From Druceiella hillmani (Eukaryota; Arthropoda; Insecta; Lepidoptera; Hepialidae), in the NCBI GenBank assembly GCA_039881145.1, contig JAYKKI010000052.1:10207501-10271500 (forward strand): a stretch of DNA of 64,000 bases, given 5' to 3'. Under the pieces are notes generated by a model. It saw only the letters and a program-made list of their open reading frames with translations, did no database searches and was not told the DNA's origin. Position 1 is the first letter of the stretch, and the number at the start of each line of letters is the position of its first letter. The position numbers and the translations under genes are program-made. Shown one piece after another: positions 35,706-47,629 of this stretch.

Positions 35706-36139
35706 CTATGGATAGAAATTCTAACTGACATTTCAGTTTTTCAAATCAATAACACATCACAACAGATAGGAATTACTATCATCACAAGCTATCTACCAAT
35801 GTTAGGACAAATCACTCACTAGTTATCCAATATCGTATAGAAGTAATAGATGTTGCTTCCCAATAAATTTTTTGACAGTTATTTTCGATAGGTTATTAAC
35901 AGTAAGCGACTTTTCTATCCGCCATTTTCGAGCGATTAATGCCTATGATCTGTTCTATGTAAAATTACCCAATGTTTAGTTGTGAAAATTTATTGAAAAT
36001 CCGTAGCAAACATGTCTTTCTCTAGCAACATTGATTTAGAAATTTCGTAATCGTTGTCGTATGATTTCGATAATGAAAGTGATAGCGCATTGCACACATA
36101 TAAACATCGAGTAAATTATACGTGTGAGCTCAATGAACA
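35706..36139. other. no gene found
   Basis: Unique, AT-rich, perhaps the eroded 5' part of the Helitron that ends at 36331. No TC start could be fixed. Confidence 0.35.
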
Positions 36140-36331
36140 GTATTTTAAAACTAGATTTTAGAAACATATAAAAAAATTCAAAAAAATATTTTTGTTAATA
36201 AAAAAATTAATTTTTATAACAATTGGCATGAGCGCCATCTGTGGGCGACACATCAAATATCTTAGCCAAATTGTATACTTGGAACACGCTAGATGGCGAT
36301 ATAGTGCGAAGACTTCGCACGGGTCAGCTAG
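36140..36331 (+). mobile_element. Helitron 3' terminus
   Basis: The hairpin gtgcgaag (36304-36311), loop a, cttcgcac (36313-36320) is followed by 'gggtcag' and then CTAG at 36328-36331, immediately before a T. A short GC hairpin just upstream of a CTRR end next to T is the Helitron 3' signature. Upstream, 'gagcgccatctgtggg' (36229-36245) and 'ctagatggcgat' (36290-36301) form an inverted gcgccatct pair, as in lepidopteran families. The 5' end was not found, and no Rep/helicase is present, so it is non-autonomous. Confidence 0.75.
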
Positions 36332-37134
36332 TATAATATAATAATTATTATTATAATTTATTTTATATAAGATAACAAGTGTTACTGTGTACATAATAAG
36401 TGGTAATAATAATAGTTATTCATTTTTTATTATATTTTATAACTTCCTTCAATTATAAACATTATATTAATACTGGTTTTTTCCGATTTAATACTTAACA
36501 GAATGGAAAGCAGAGATCGATTACGTTCCATAACTTCGCACAACTTTAATTTCTTTTACTTATGTTATTCTCGATTTCGAAATATAAAAATATATATGCG
36601 CTACTTAAAAAATTACGTGTAATCGTATGTAATTAAAATGTTTGTTAAGTTATTATTTATTAACTTGGTGCGTATATATTTTTAATCGCGAATTTGCGAT
36701 ATGTATTAATGAAGCACGTCCCTCATACCAGAGGGTACGGATAGAAAGGTATCTACAACTGTCGATAGACAATTAAAATATCAAACCACACAGGTGAAAA
36801 AAAACTAAGTATATATAGAAAATTCACCAACAAAGTTAGATAGCAATTTACGTCGACGGATATATAGAATATTTATTTGTTTTGGAGGTAACTAAAGTAT
36901 AAGTCACAAGATTATTTGAAATTATTCTCATAGAACTAATGTATTCCCTTTTCTGTCATAATTTTCTGAATTTATTTAATAAAAAAATTCATATAAATCG
37001 AATTAAAAGTATAAAATCTTTATATTAACAGAATATTTTATAAACTAAACATTTAATTACCTTACGTAGTATGTGGAGGAAAAAGGAAGGAGCAACATGA
37101 AGTATTAAGCAGTGAATTTAGAAAACGTGAAATT
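36332..37134. other. no gene found
   Basis: AT-rich, no recognised element. Confidence 0.5.
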
Positions 37135-37990
37135 GCCTAAATGCCTTGAACTAAAAGTTCCTACATATTAACGATGAAATGAATAATTGAATAATTAGTG
37201 AATAATTGGATATCAAACTGTCCTTTTTGTGTTAACTGAATTTCATGGTGCAATTTCATTTTTGTAGAGATTGTTGCTCCAAGGGCAGTTGACACCTACG
37301 AAATAAAATGATATAGATATAAGATATAATGGGTTTAAGATATGATGGGCATAAGATATTAATATAGATATGAGATATTAACATAGATATAAGAAAACAA
37401 AAGTAAAATAGGGATATCTTAGGGATAGGTAAGAGATAAGGGTAGGATATAGAATTGATTTCAATCTCCAGAATGATAGGGACTTTTGGACATAAAAAAT
37501 GAGGGCGTAATTTATATATTTATATTCAGTCGATTCCATAATCTAGTAGTGCATACAGTAACGAATTTTCCATGAAATTAGTTTTCCGCTGAGGGAGTCC
37601 TTTTTTATAATGTAATTCAAGGTCGTAGGCTGACAGGTATTGGAATTTAGATCGGAGGTATAAAGGTATTACAGGATTATTAAGGATATTCTATAGAACT
37701 TAGAAGATGGAGATCGTATCGTTGACGAATCTAACTATTCAAGTCGTGATTTAAAGTCGCGCTAAGATACATACTCCTTAAGATCTATAATGTATCAAAT
37801 AAACAGGTTGTGAAGTCGTAAATATTCATTTAGATTAAAATAACTTATATCTTCATAATCGAGGTTAGGCTGAAGTACAGTTTGACAAATGTATATTTCG
37901 GTTTGAAACAGAAGAAAATTTTGAAGCCGTATGAGAGTGTATTTTGAAACAAAAATTATGACTAACATAATTTACTTGATGACACCGTGT
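37135..37990 (-). mobile_element. LINE 3' end, antisense, copy B, with ORF2 tail relic
   Basis: On the minus strand the part near 37590-37545 reads 'FHGKFVTVCTTRLWNRL', matching the C-terminal tail of many insect LINE polymerases (xFxVxxxRLWNxLP). Copy C gives the parallel 'FYGEFFTIYATRLWKQL'. Further upstream on the same strand (37710-37630) are parallel stretches with 'YLYTSDLNSNT' against 'YLRISDLDSIT' in copy C. Stops and frame changes are present. The non-coding tail at 37135-37290 is shared by all three copies. 'agatataagatat' words at 37315-37395 have multiplied. Confidence 0.65.
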
Positions 37991-38731
37991 GAGATATTGA
38001 TTCATCAGTAGGGAAGATGTTTTATATTGTAGAGACAGTGATAACATAGCCGTTAATGACAAGTCAACAGAAATTTCTGACTATCAACTGAATATTTCCC
38101 TATAAAACAATATAATAATAATCAAATAACTGAAAACAAAAAAATATGTTAACGCATTTAGATGGATCATAAATTATGTAAGCGTTTTTAATATCCAATC
38201 GTAAAGCCATATATTGTATCATAGCTTATACAGAAAGTAATGAGGCTTCCCTAAACCAGGCGGTTTAATTTAGACTAGTTTCAACCCGAAATAAAATGTA
38301 AAGGGTCCCAGGCACGGCAAGGGCACGCACCCTCCCCGTTCACGTAGGACAGGGTGGCCTTTAATATAAACCCACTAAACGGACCATATGGTTTACGGGG
38401 GTCCCTTTCACTACAAAGTCTATAATAAATAAGAAATTAAATATCACATGAGCAATTGCAAATTTCAAGTTTTAATAAAGACCAACCAATACAATAGGCG
38501 GGCGGTGGTGCACTGCTGCCCGCCACATCGCGCAAAGATTTTATTGTTTTCTTAGACTTTAATATAAATGGTAAGTACAGAGCGTTTCAAGATTGTAATA
38601 GGGATGCGACGAAATACTAAAATCAAGGGGAAGTAATATAAATTCCGTCGCAAATGCCTCCGCGACTCCGCGCCTTCCGTGACCCTGCTCAATATTTGAA
38701 AACTATGTGAGTACAGTGTTATTACTTTTGT
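37991..38731. promoter_or_regulatory. three unique GC-richer blocks, candidate conserved elements
   Basis: Blocks at about 38275-38415 ('gtcccaggcacggcaagggc', 'cctccccgttcacgtaggac'), 38490-38535 ('gggcggtggtgcactgctgc') and 38640-38690 ('gcctccgcgactccgcgcct') stand out from an AT-rich background. They have no repeat copies here and no long open frame. Non-coding conserved elements are the likeliest reading, but a short exon cannot be excluded. Confidence 0.35.
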
Positions 38732-40300
38732 TATTGAGTTAATGGTTTAATAACCAAACTGTTGGGACATACTTTGTCATATATCATGCTGTAGAGGGTT
38801 GCGTGGTAATTTTCTTATTCTTTAAACCTTTTTTTACCTTGATAACAGTATCGAATTGTATAATTTATGATTCTTTACATCAAAATTTATTTTATTATTG
38901 AGTTGATGGCTTAATAACCAAACTGTTAAGAGATACTTTGCGATATATAATGCTGTAGAGGGTTGTGTGATAATATTCTTAATCCTCAAATTTCTTTTCA
39001 CCTTGATAACAATATCGAATCTTGTAGTTTATGATTCGTTACAGCAAAATCTACTTTGATATTGAGTTAATGGTTTAATACCGACACTGTTGTAAATGTA
39101 ATGTAATGATTTGTCGTATATCATGCTGCAGAGGGTTATGTGTAATTTGTTTATTCCTTAAACTTTTTTCTCTTTGATAACCGTATAGACGTATCGCTTA
39201 TGATACTTTGGTAACAGTATAGAATCGTGTAGTTTATAATTCTTTACAGCAAAATTTATTTTGTTATTGAGTTGATGGCGTAATAACCAAACTGTTTTGA
39301 TATACTTTGTCATAAATCATGCTGTGGGGGGTTGCGTGGTAATTTTCGTTTTCTTTAAATCACTTTTTGCCTTGATAACAGTATCGAATCGTATAATTGA
39401 TAATTATTTTCAGCAAAATTTATCTTGTTATTGAGTTGATGGTATTAAGCCATCAACTGTTATGAGATACTTTGTCATATATTATGCTGTAGAGGGTTGC
39501 GTGGTAATTCTCTTATTCTTTAAACCTCTTTATACCTTGATAACAGTATGGACGCATAGTTTGTGATTCTTTACAGCAAATTTTATTTTGTTATTGAGTT
39601 GATGGTTTAATAACCAAACTGTTGTAGATACTTTGCGATATATAATGCTACAGAGGGTTTTGTGGTAATTTTTTTATTCCTTAAACCTTTTTCACCTTGG
39701 GAACAGTATCGAATCCTGTAGTTTATGATTCATTACAGCAAAATTTACTTAGATATTGAGTTAATGGTATAATAATCACACTGTTCTGAAATACTTTGTC
39801 ATATATTATATTGCAGAGGGTTTTGTGGTAATTTATTTATTCCTTAAACATTTTTCACCTGATAGTATTGAATCGTGTAGTTTATGATTCGTTACAGCAA
39901 AATTTATAAGGTTGTCTATTGAGTTAACGTTTTAATAATCGAGCTGGTGTTCGTTATTCAACCCCTATCGATATAATTTTTTTGGAATTTATGATGTATC
40001 ATGATGTAGAGGTTGTATGGTAACAAATTAAATTCTTTATTTTTACCTTAGTAAACATTTCAAATTTAATAGTTTATGTTTTGTTAAAATATTTTACTGT
40101 TGAGTTAATGTTTTACTAATCGGGAGGTATTTTGTTGTTTTTCAACCTCTATTAATAAAAAATCTTTCGAATTTATGATATATGTGTATGTAATTTTGTA
40201 TGGGGTTGTATATTAACTCCGTAATTCTTTAAACGTTTCTAATTTTGATTTTTATTATAGTTTATTATTTGTAAGAGCAAAATTTACATTTTAAGTTTGT
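38732..40300. repeat. satellite-like array, about 164-bp unit, 9 copies
   Basis: The unit is 'tattgagttgatggtttaat', 'aaccaaactgtt', 'atactttgtcatatatcatg', 'ctgtagagggttgcgtggta' and 'accttgataacagtatcgaa'. Starts fall at 38732, 38895, 39060, 39265, 39429, 39592, 39754, 39917 and about 40096. The third unit is about 205 bp because of an internal partial repeat of the 'taacagtat' part. The last two units are much more diverged and fade out, suggesting the right edge is older. Confidence 0.95.
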
Positions 40301-42075
40301 AATTGAAAATGTATTTATTCCTTTAAATAATTTCGTAATTAGTCGCATCATTGATTTATTTGGATTTTTAATTTGAATTACAACTCAACAGTGTCTTTTG
40401 TGCACGAATATGAGAAATAATATAAATAAGAATGATCTAATTTTGAATATCACATGATTGATGGTGTATTAAAAAATATTAAATTTTATATCTTAAAAAC
40501 TTTATAATCACATTTGTTGAACTATTTAAACAACTTATAGGAATCACTAAATATAAAATTTTATATTTTTCTTAAATTACCTAAAAACAATTTACTCTAT
40601 ATTAAATAGTACACGTTTATGTATTCCCGTTAACGCTTATCATGATAGAATACAATTAGTTCTCTTTTGATAAATTCCTTTAATTTGGGCAAATATGAAA
40701 AACTCGCCCATTCAGTAAAAATTAAGATCATCGCTAAATAAAAAGGTTATATATCTTTTGTGATTGTCGATATACGTTAAACGAAATTATTTTAATTGAG
40801 AGTTAATCAAATACCTACTTAAAATTTTATATAGAATTGGCTTTGAATTATTCCAACCCACCGAAAAAATAGGGCGCCGGAGACATTGCACATAATTTTG
40901 AAGACTAATATTTCACGCACTGAAATTAAAATTTAAAAAAGCACACGCAGAACCTCAATTCATTTTGCAAGAAATGTCTGATGAAACACTATGCGATGGG
41001 GTGTAGCTCCCACTTAGGGTTACTATAATAATTTTCAGCAAACTGATATTTGTGAACTAGAAAATCCCGGACATTTTGTTCATAATACTGGGCCCTTAAA
41101 TTATTAGAGTAAAAGCTCATATTATATTAAAATTACACAGTAATAATCATATAATGCTAATCAAGATTATTTATTTTAATCCAGCCTTATGTATATTTCT
41201 GACAACAAACAAAAAAATATACCTATGGTTACATATGAAACAGTTATAATGTTTCATCTGCCGTATGAACAATAAAAACAAAATTTAGTTACAATCTACA
41301 TCCTTCCTTTAAATCCTGAAATTAAAAACAAATATTAACAAACTTCAAAAATGAAATCATTAGTCAAATTAATTTCAAAATATCTATTAGTTGAAAAAAT
41401 CCTGGTAAGTAATTTTATAATTAGTCTGGTAAATTTGAGAAACAATGTCTGTTAATTATTTTTTTCTTTCATTCCGTGCCCTTGAGTGTGTTAATAATAG
41501 AAAATTGTACCCTATAAAACCCCTAACACTTCAGAAAATCTCCCGGTCGTCTCTATTAAATAGAGAAGAGAGGATAGTGTCCGGGGAAAAGAGGACGGAT
41601 GGTCACCCCATCAAATTCTATTTCTATAGTACATTATTAGACCTTAATTGCGATATCTATATGAAATATTAATTCGAAAAATTGCATGTAGCATTATTTA
41701 CAACTACGGAAACGATGTGGTTCTACATAGGAAAGGACGGATGGACGCGGAAAAATTATAAGGGTTGCTTGCACTGCGAAACCCTAAAAAGATTAAACAG
41801 TCTTGAACATATGACGAAAATCCTTTGTCAAACAATATCCATGTGTTTAAAAGTAAAATTCTTTCGCTTTTTCGCGACGAAAGTTTTTCGTACAGTTTTT
41901 GATTACCAATATTGTTAAATAAAAAATGTGATGAGAAACAGTGTGCAATAGACCTTTTATTTATTATTTGAATATTCCAAAAATTCACTTTTGAATAGGC
42001 ATTTTAATTTGAAAAAAAATTTATAAAATACACAAAAAATAAGTTACATCGCTGTTTAGCTGACTTTTGGTAGAT
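40301..42075. other. no gene recognised
   Basis: AT-rich, with a GC-richer, unassigned part at about 40855-41060. At 41560-41600 and 41730-41755 a word 'gaggacggatgg/aaggacggatgg' is repeated. Frames of 75-94 codons at 41445-41988 on both strands have no recognised domain. 'ctttcg...cgaaag' near 41860-41883 is a weak hairpin. Confidence 0.4.
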
Positions 42076-42404
42076 ATTAAACTAGTTTTTAATAAAATAT
42101 AGATTTTAGTTTATTACATAGCCAGCGCCATCTCTTATTGGAAATTTGATAAGAGATTAATTTTGTTGTACGACGTTAATTACATTATTTACGACGTTCT
42201 TTACCAAATTTAGATGGCGTACTTACCTACACCATACGGTGAAACATCAATTAAACAAGTTTTTATTAATAAAATTTAGATTTTAGTTTATTACATAGCC
42301 AGCGCCATCTCCTAGTGGAAACTTGATGAGAAATTAATTTCATTGTACGATATTATGTACGTATCAGGTTTGGATGGCTTACTTACCTACGCCATACGAT
42401 GAAG
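42076..42404. repeat. two tandem copies of a gcgccatct module (Helitron-related)
   Basis: Each copy runs from 'tagattttagtttattacat' + 'agccagcgccatctc' through 'acttgatgagaaattaattt' to 'agatggcgtacttacctac' + 'ccatacg'. Copies start near 42076 and 42252. Within each, gcgccatct and agatggcgt are in inverted orientation, as just upstream of the Helitron end at 36.3 kb. The terminal hairpin and CTAG are absent, so this is an internal segment that was duplicated. Confidence 0.7.
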
Positions 42405-42788
42405 AAAAATATTAAATAATATTTTCGCTAAAAACCCATTAAAATATGGAATTAAATGCATAATTTCCTAAAGAACCATTTCCTTAAAATGTATTTTATG
42501 TTCAAAAGTAGATGAGTATGTAGGTATATTAATTCGAAAAGTGACAATAGCTAGTGTCTGATATTTACAAAATTTTCTCCATCAAAAGTAATTTGGAAAA
42601 GTCATTTGAAAAAGTTTTCACTGTTACTATCCATTATCATAATTACTTTCTGGTATCATATTAGTTGTTTCTCTGATCCCATTCTTCCGTTCATTTCAAG
42701 TCAACATGGAATTATTTTATAACTTTATTTAACTTTCATTTTCAATCTGAGTTCAGTTGAGATCACTTTGACTGAACGACTATTCAAC
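42405..42788. other. no gene found
   Basis: AT-rich, unassigned. Confidence 0.5.
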
Positions 42789-42962
42789 TAATAATAAGTT
42801 CTCAGTATACATCAAGCGAGCATCAACTGTCAAATTGGAATATATAAATACAGTTTACATCAATTGGTAAAAATATAGATATATAATGTTTTTTCTTAAA
42901 ATTTGGTGTTAAATATACTGACAGTTGAAGCTCGCTTGATGTATACTGAGAACTTATTATTA
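42789..42962. mobile_element. 174-bp inverted-repeat element (MITE candidate)
   Basis: The arms at 42789-42832 and 42919-42962 are reverse complements over 44 bp with one or two mismatches: 'taataataagttctcagtat' + 'acatcaagcgag' against its mirror. The 86-bp centre is AT-rich and non-coding. The outermost bases are TA on both sides, consistent with a TA target as used by Tc1/mariner-type MITEs. No other copy is in the window. A long hairpin RNA precursor is the alternative. Confidence 0.8.
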
Positions 42963-43009
42963 GTATGAAATTAGTTGAAAGGCAATGTGCTCCACAATTT
43001 CGTCGTTCA

Positions 43010-43320
43010 TCAGAAAGAATGAGACGGCGTGGAATTTCAACGCGCTACACTCTCGCTCCGTATGGAGATGAGTGGCGCATCGTATTATTTAATTCGCTTC
43101 TTAGCCTTTGAAATCATTAAGTAATTCAGCACAATTGCGCAGTTGGTATCAATTAGGAGTGCGAGTGAGGCACCCGTCGCTCGGCACTCGCGCGGGCTTA
43201 ATCTTTATTGTTAGCGAGCGGGCGCTGGGGACGGTGCGGGTGCTCCAACTGTGTGCTACGGTTGTCCGCGCGAAACAACGGTTCACTTTAATTTTGACTT
43301 CCTTCGAAATCAAAGAGGCC
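43010..43320. promoter_or_regulatory. CpG-rich island with 109-codon plus frame
   Basis: Composition rises at 43020-43290 ('ggcacccgtcgctcggcact', 'ttagcgagcgggcgctgggg', 'tgtccgcgcgaaacaacgg'). The plus frame 43108-43437 is open for 109 codons, but its second half is ordinary AT-rich sequence. The first half, rich in R, V and L, has no domain I know. AT-core words such as 'cattaagtaattc' and 'tctttattgtt' inside a CpG-rich block are what an enhancer could look like. The call is inference; an exon is possible. Confidence 0.4.
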
Positions 43321-44584
43321 ACCTTTATAGAAATAAAATACTGTATTTATTTCACTCTATGTCCTAGCTGTAACTGTGTTTGTGGTCATTTTTTTTTAAT
43401 ATTTCTTAGTAACCACCTTGATCAATTTACAACTTAATATTAATATATTGAGCACATTAATGAAAAAAAAATGTACGCACAGTTTGTAAGAAAGAACGTG
43501 CCTATTATTCATATAGGTGAATCTTAATATTAAAGTGGAAAAAAAATTTTTAAAGAATTATGAGTATATTCTCAACCGTTTTTAAAAAAAGCACTTCAAA
43601 TATATTAAAGTAACAAAAATATCTTTTATTCCTACAGGTGTTTCTGTGTATCAAAGTAATTAGAAAATATTTGAAAAATTGAAAAACTGAAAAGTTTTTG
43701 GGAAAAATCCCTGTCAAAGTTGCGATTAAAACTAAAAAAAATATGTTTTTTTAACAGAACAAACTTCAAATATACACACTTTGATGTTCACAATCACCTG
43801 TACGAATAATATACATATTCTTCGTCATACCTATATATTCACTTTTAAGGCCACATTTAAAACTTTCTCACGATTGATACAGAAAAAAGGGAAAGCTTTA
43901 CCAAAAGTTATATCTTCAGTAGTTAGAAAATAACACAGGAAAATGACGATATTTTTCTACATTATTTTCTTAAGTTTAGAAAATTTAAGAAATTTAGCCA
44001 TCTTATGTGATTAACATTCGTTTGTGGTAACATTGTGTCTATACTGACCATCTTATGGCAATATTCATATTGCTTGTCTCTTTATTGGCCGACAAATATT
44101 ATTATGTTGATGTTGTATGTTTTCATATTTACTTCTTAAATTAATATTTTCGTTATTATTTTAAATACAATAATAATAAATATATAATGATAATGAAATA
44201 AAATGAGAACAAAAACAGATTACACTAACATATAATTAGATTCGTAAACAAATCACGAATATATGTACATACTCCACATAAACACAAATTCGTATTACAC
44301 AAATATATGAGTTTATGTTCATATATGTATATACGCCTACAAGTTTATTTCTTGTGTTTCATCCTTATTCTCGTCTGTGCATGTTTTGAACTGATATTTC
44401 TGACTAAATTTTAACTTTTTTTATGTCTGATTAGAGTTTTTGCCCCACATCTGTTCTCATTAAGTAGTCAGCTCGTTGCCATCATTTTAAAAACCGCAAT
44501 TGACGTGACATAAGTCCCAAGAATACCCTTAATTAGTTCGTTATATAATTACCCATTAATTAATTGAGGTCCATCGAATGCCCC
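43321..44584. other. no gene found
   Basis: AT-rich. Nothing beyond short A/T tracts was recognised. Confidence 0.5.
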
Positions 44585-44634
44585 AAATACACTCTAAAAC
44601 ATGCATTTGGAGATGCATGTTTTAGAGTGTATTT
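44585..44634. repeat. perfect 22-bp hairpin, 6-bp loop
   Basis: 'aaatacactctaaaacatgc' + 'at' (44585-44606) pairs without mismatch to 44613-44634 around 'ttggag'. The stem carries the self-complementary 'atgcat'. The size resembles neither a tRNA nor a typical miRNA precursor, whose stems are longer. It may be the centre of a fold-back element. Confidence 0.92.
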
Positions 44635-44869
44635 TCTCCTAAAAATCTGACAGTTGACATAATTTACTAGGGATTGCCAATAAAAATTGGATACGCCCAG
44701 TATTTTTATATTGTAGATAAATGCCGCTTAATAACAATCGTGATAGATAATTTATATCGATGCTCGAAAATTTTCAAATACACAATAAAAGTATTTCCAG
44801 CTGTAAAGGCAAAAACCTAAATACTGAACAGAGATCGTTAGAAATTCCAAATTTTTTTCACGCAGTGAA

Positions 44870-45115
44870 CCTTCTATCGCTCGGTTCAGATATCGCAGCG
44901 GGTCGGCGTATTGAAACAGTAATTACAGCGCCATTAGACGGACGGAAGCTCCCCCACCCGGCGGCTTCATTACAACGTGTCAAATTGCCCCCACCCCGTT
45001 CCCTCTTTCCTCGCCACCCCTCAACGGCAGACTCCCTTTCAGCGCCGGAGATATTTTTATTTGCTTCGCTAATTCATGTGAAACGTCGTAACGAAACGTC
45101 TTGCGTTGTAACATG
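44870..45115. promoter_or_regulatory. GC-rich island with 118-codon plus frame
   Basis: 44880-45110 is GC-rich ('cagcgggtcggcgtattgaa', 'cccccacccggcggcttcat', 'ccctttcagcgccggagata'). The plus frame 44760-45116 is open through it, with a Pro/Arg-rich middle and no recognisable domain; it starts in AT-rich sequence. The block is unique in the window. Candidate regulatory element, or an exon if splice evidence appears. Confidence 0.4.
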
Positions 45116-45247
45116 ACGTGGTAAAACCGCTACGTTCTGTTGAGTATATCTCTAATAAATTTGGTACTTTCGTAATATTTGCATGGATCGTTTTGAAATT
45201 TATCGTAATGATTTTATAATTGCGGAACTTAAACGTCAAATTAAGTC

Positions 45248-45262
45248 GGGGGGGGGGGGGGG
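45248..45262. repeat. poly-G tract, 15 bases
   Basis: Fifteen consecutive G in an AT-rich setting. It could form a G-quadruplex when single-stranded and is a likely site of sequencing length error. Confidence 0.95.
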
Positions 45263-45558
45263 TAATATTATACAACGTTTCAACCAATAGCATAAAACCA
45301 AAAAAATATACTTTTCTGGTTTTACTTTTTTTTCCAATCTCAATCTATGTTTAGGATGCAATATCCATGTAGTTTTTAGAGGTCTTTAGTAAAATAAAGA
45401 ACCCTTATGATTTCGTAATGTCTGTATGTCTGTCATAGTCTTAGATTTTCTATATTTCCAGACATATGAGCAAAATATTAAATTAAAATAATGTGTCTTT
45501 TTTGTACGTCATGTAAAATGATATTTGTCATAGGCCTTCGAATGAGGTTTGGATTACT

Positions 45559-45611
45559 AAAAAAGACAAAAAAAAACATTATTTTAATTAATGTTTTTTT
45601 TTGTCTTTTTT
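45559..45611. repeat. perfect 22-bp A/T-rich hairpin, 9-bp loop
   Basis: Left arm 45559-45580 (six A, gac, nine A, catt) and right arm 45590-45611 pair without mismatch. The homopurine/homopyrimidine arms imply a recent inversion-duplication rather than chance. Confidence 0.9.
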
Positions 45612-46262
<651 letters not shown>

Positions 46263-46369
46263 TATTTATTAGTATATATATATTCAAGTGCTACAAATAT
46301 TTAATAGATACATCTATTAAAAATTAATTTAAGGGTTTCATTTGCTTCCTCAATAATTTTCGCATTACT

Positions 46370-46560
46370 ATTTTTGGGTATTAAATATCTATATAGATGT
46401 GAATTAATGGCTTCATCACTATGCTAAATTTCAAGTTTCCATCTCAAAGGTTTCCTGAGAAAAATAACGTTTGAACAAAAGAAGTCCATTTTAAGTTTGA
46501 CTAAGGTTTCAAACAATTAAAACCTGGTCAAAATCCTTAAGGTAGTTGTTGCATTATACT
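46370..46560 (+). repeat. dispersed repeat E, decayed right part
   Basis: 'ggtattaaatatctatatag', 'actatgctaaatttcaagtt' and 'tttcctgagaaaaata' parallel 55341-55440 and 6980-7020. The closing 'ggttccgtttttcc' segment is not legible here. Confidence 0.5.
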
Positions 46561-47528
46561 GAAATTTACAAAAACCAGACAAAATGTAAAATTTGTAACA
46601 GGTGTGCCTTGGGCATTTTGGTCTAGAAATCTTGCCATAGTCGTCAATGTAGACTATTTTAATAAAAAGAAGTTGTGAGCCTCACCCACACATGCCCACG
46701 GATGAAGCGAAACTTCTTAAACAGTTCGAATTGGTTGTTAATTTATTATAATTACTAGTTGTGTGGAAGAACACTCTTTTTTCTTGTTATTCTGATTAAA
46801 ACTATATTTTCACTAATTTATAGCAATATATTACTAAATAAATTTTCACTCCCAAAATAGAAAATGTATACGTAATGAAAAAATTATACTGTGCATAAAA
46901 TTAATTAAATGCACGACTAAATCGCGCTCAAGACACGGGAATTGGATAGCGATGGATTCACTGAGAGATTAGGGGTTGAATAAATTTTTGACATTCTCAA
47001 CCGCCATTTTATTAACGTTCGGCCGGTTACGTCGCCGGTCGGATGCGTTCGGCTTCTTTGTCAAGCGTTATACATTTTTAACGTGACAGAATGCTGAGGC
47101 GTCTCTAAAGGAGTTTCACTTAAAAATAAATTTAATATATAGGCATGGCTCCATTACAATTTTATAACAGTATGGGTTATTAAGAACTGCTTAAAAAACA
47201 ACACAAGTGACCGTCGACCAGACACTACATTAGTTATTTTTTTAAATTTTATGGCCTTCATTCCCTTTTATGGAGAGCACTTTGCCAATACTAATTTAAA
47301 GACGTGACTAGGCAATAATGATACTAAACCATTTCCTGGATAACTGTCATTGTTGCTTCGTTACAAAAAATATATAAACTATGAAGCAAAACAAAAATAA
47401 AAATAATAAGCGAAAGGAAAATGAAACTACAAAGAAATATTTCCAAATAATGCAAATATAATTATGTATAACAGAAAGCATGCATATAGATGGAAAAAAA
47501 CATAAAGGTATATAAATAGAGGTATACA
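46561..47528. other. no gene found; GC-richer patch near 47.0 kb
   Basis: A patch at about 46995-47060 ('cgttcggccggttacgtcgc', 'cggtcggatgcgttcggc') is CpG-rich and unique. The rest is AT-rich and unassigned. Confidence 0.4.
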
Positions 47529-47529
47529 T

Positions 47530-47624
<95 letters not shown>
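47529..47624. repeat. (TA)n microsatellite
   Basis: About 96 bp of TA with two 'ttta' interruptions. Confidence 0.95.
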
Positions 47625-47627
<3 letters not shown>

Positions 47628-47629
47628 CC

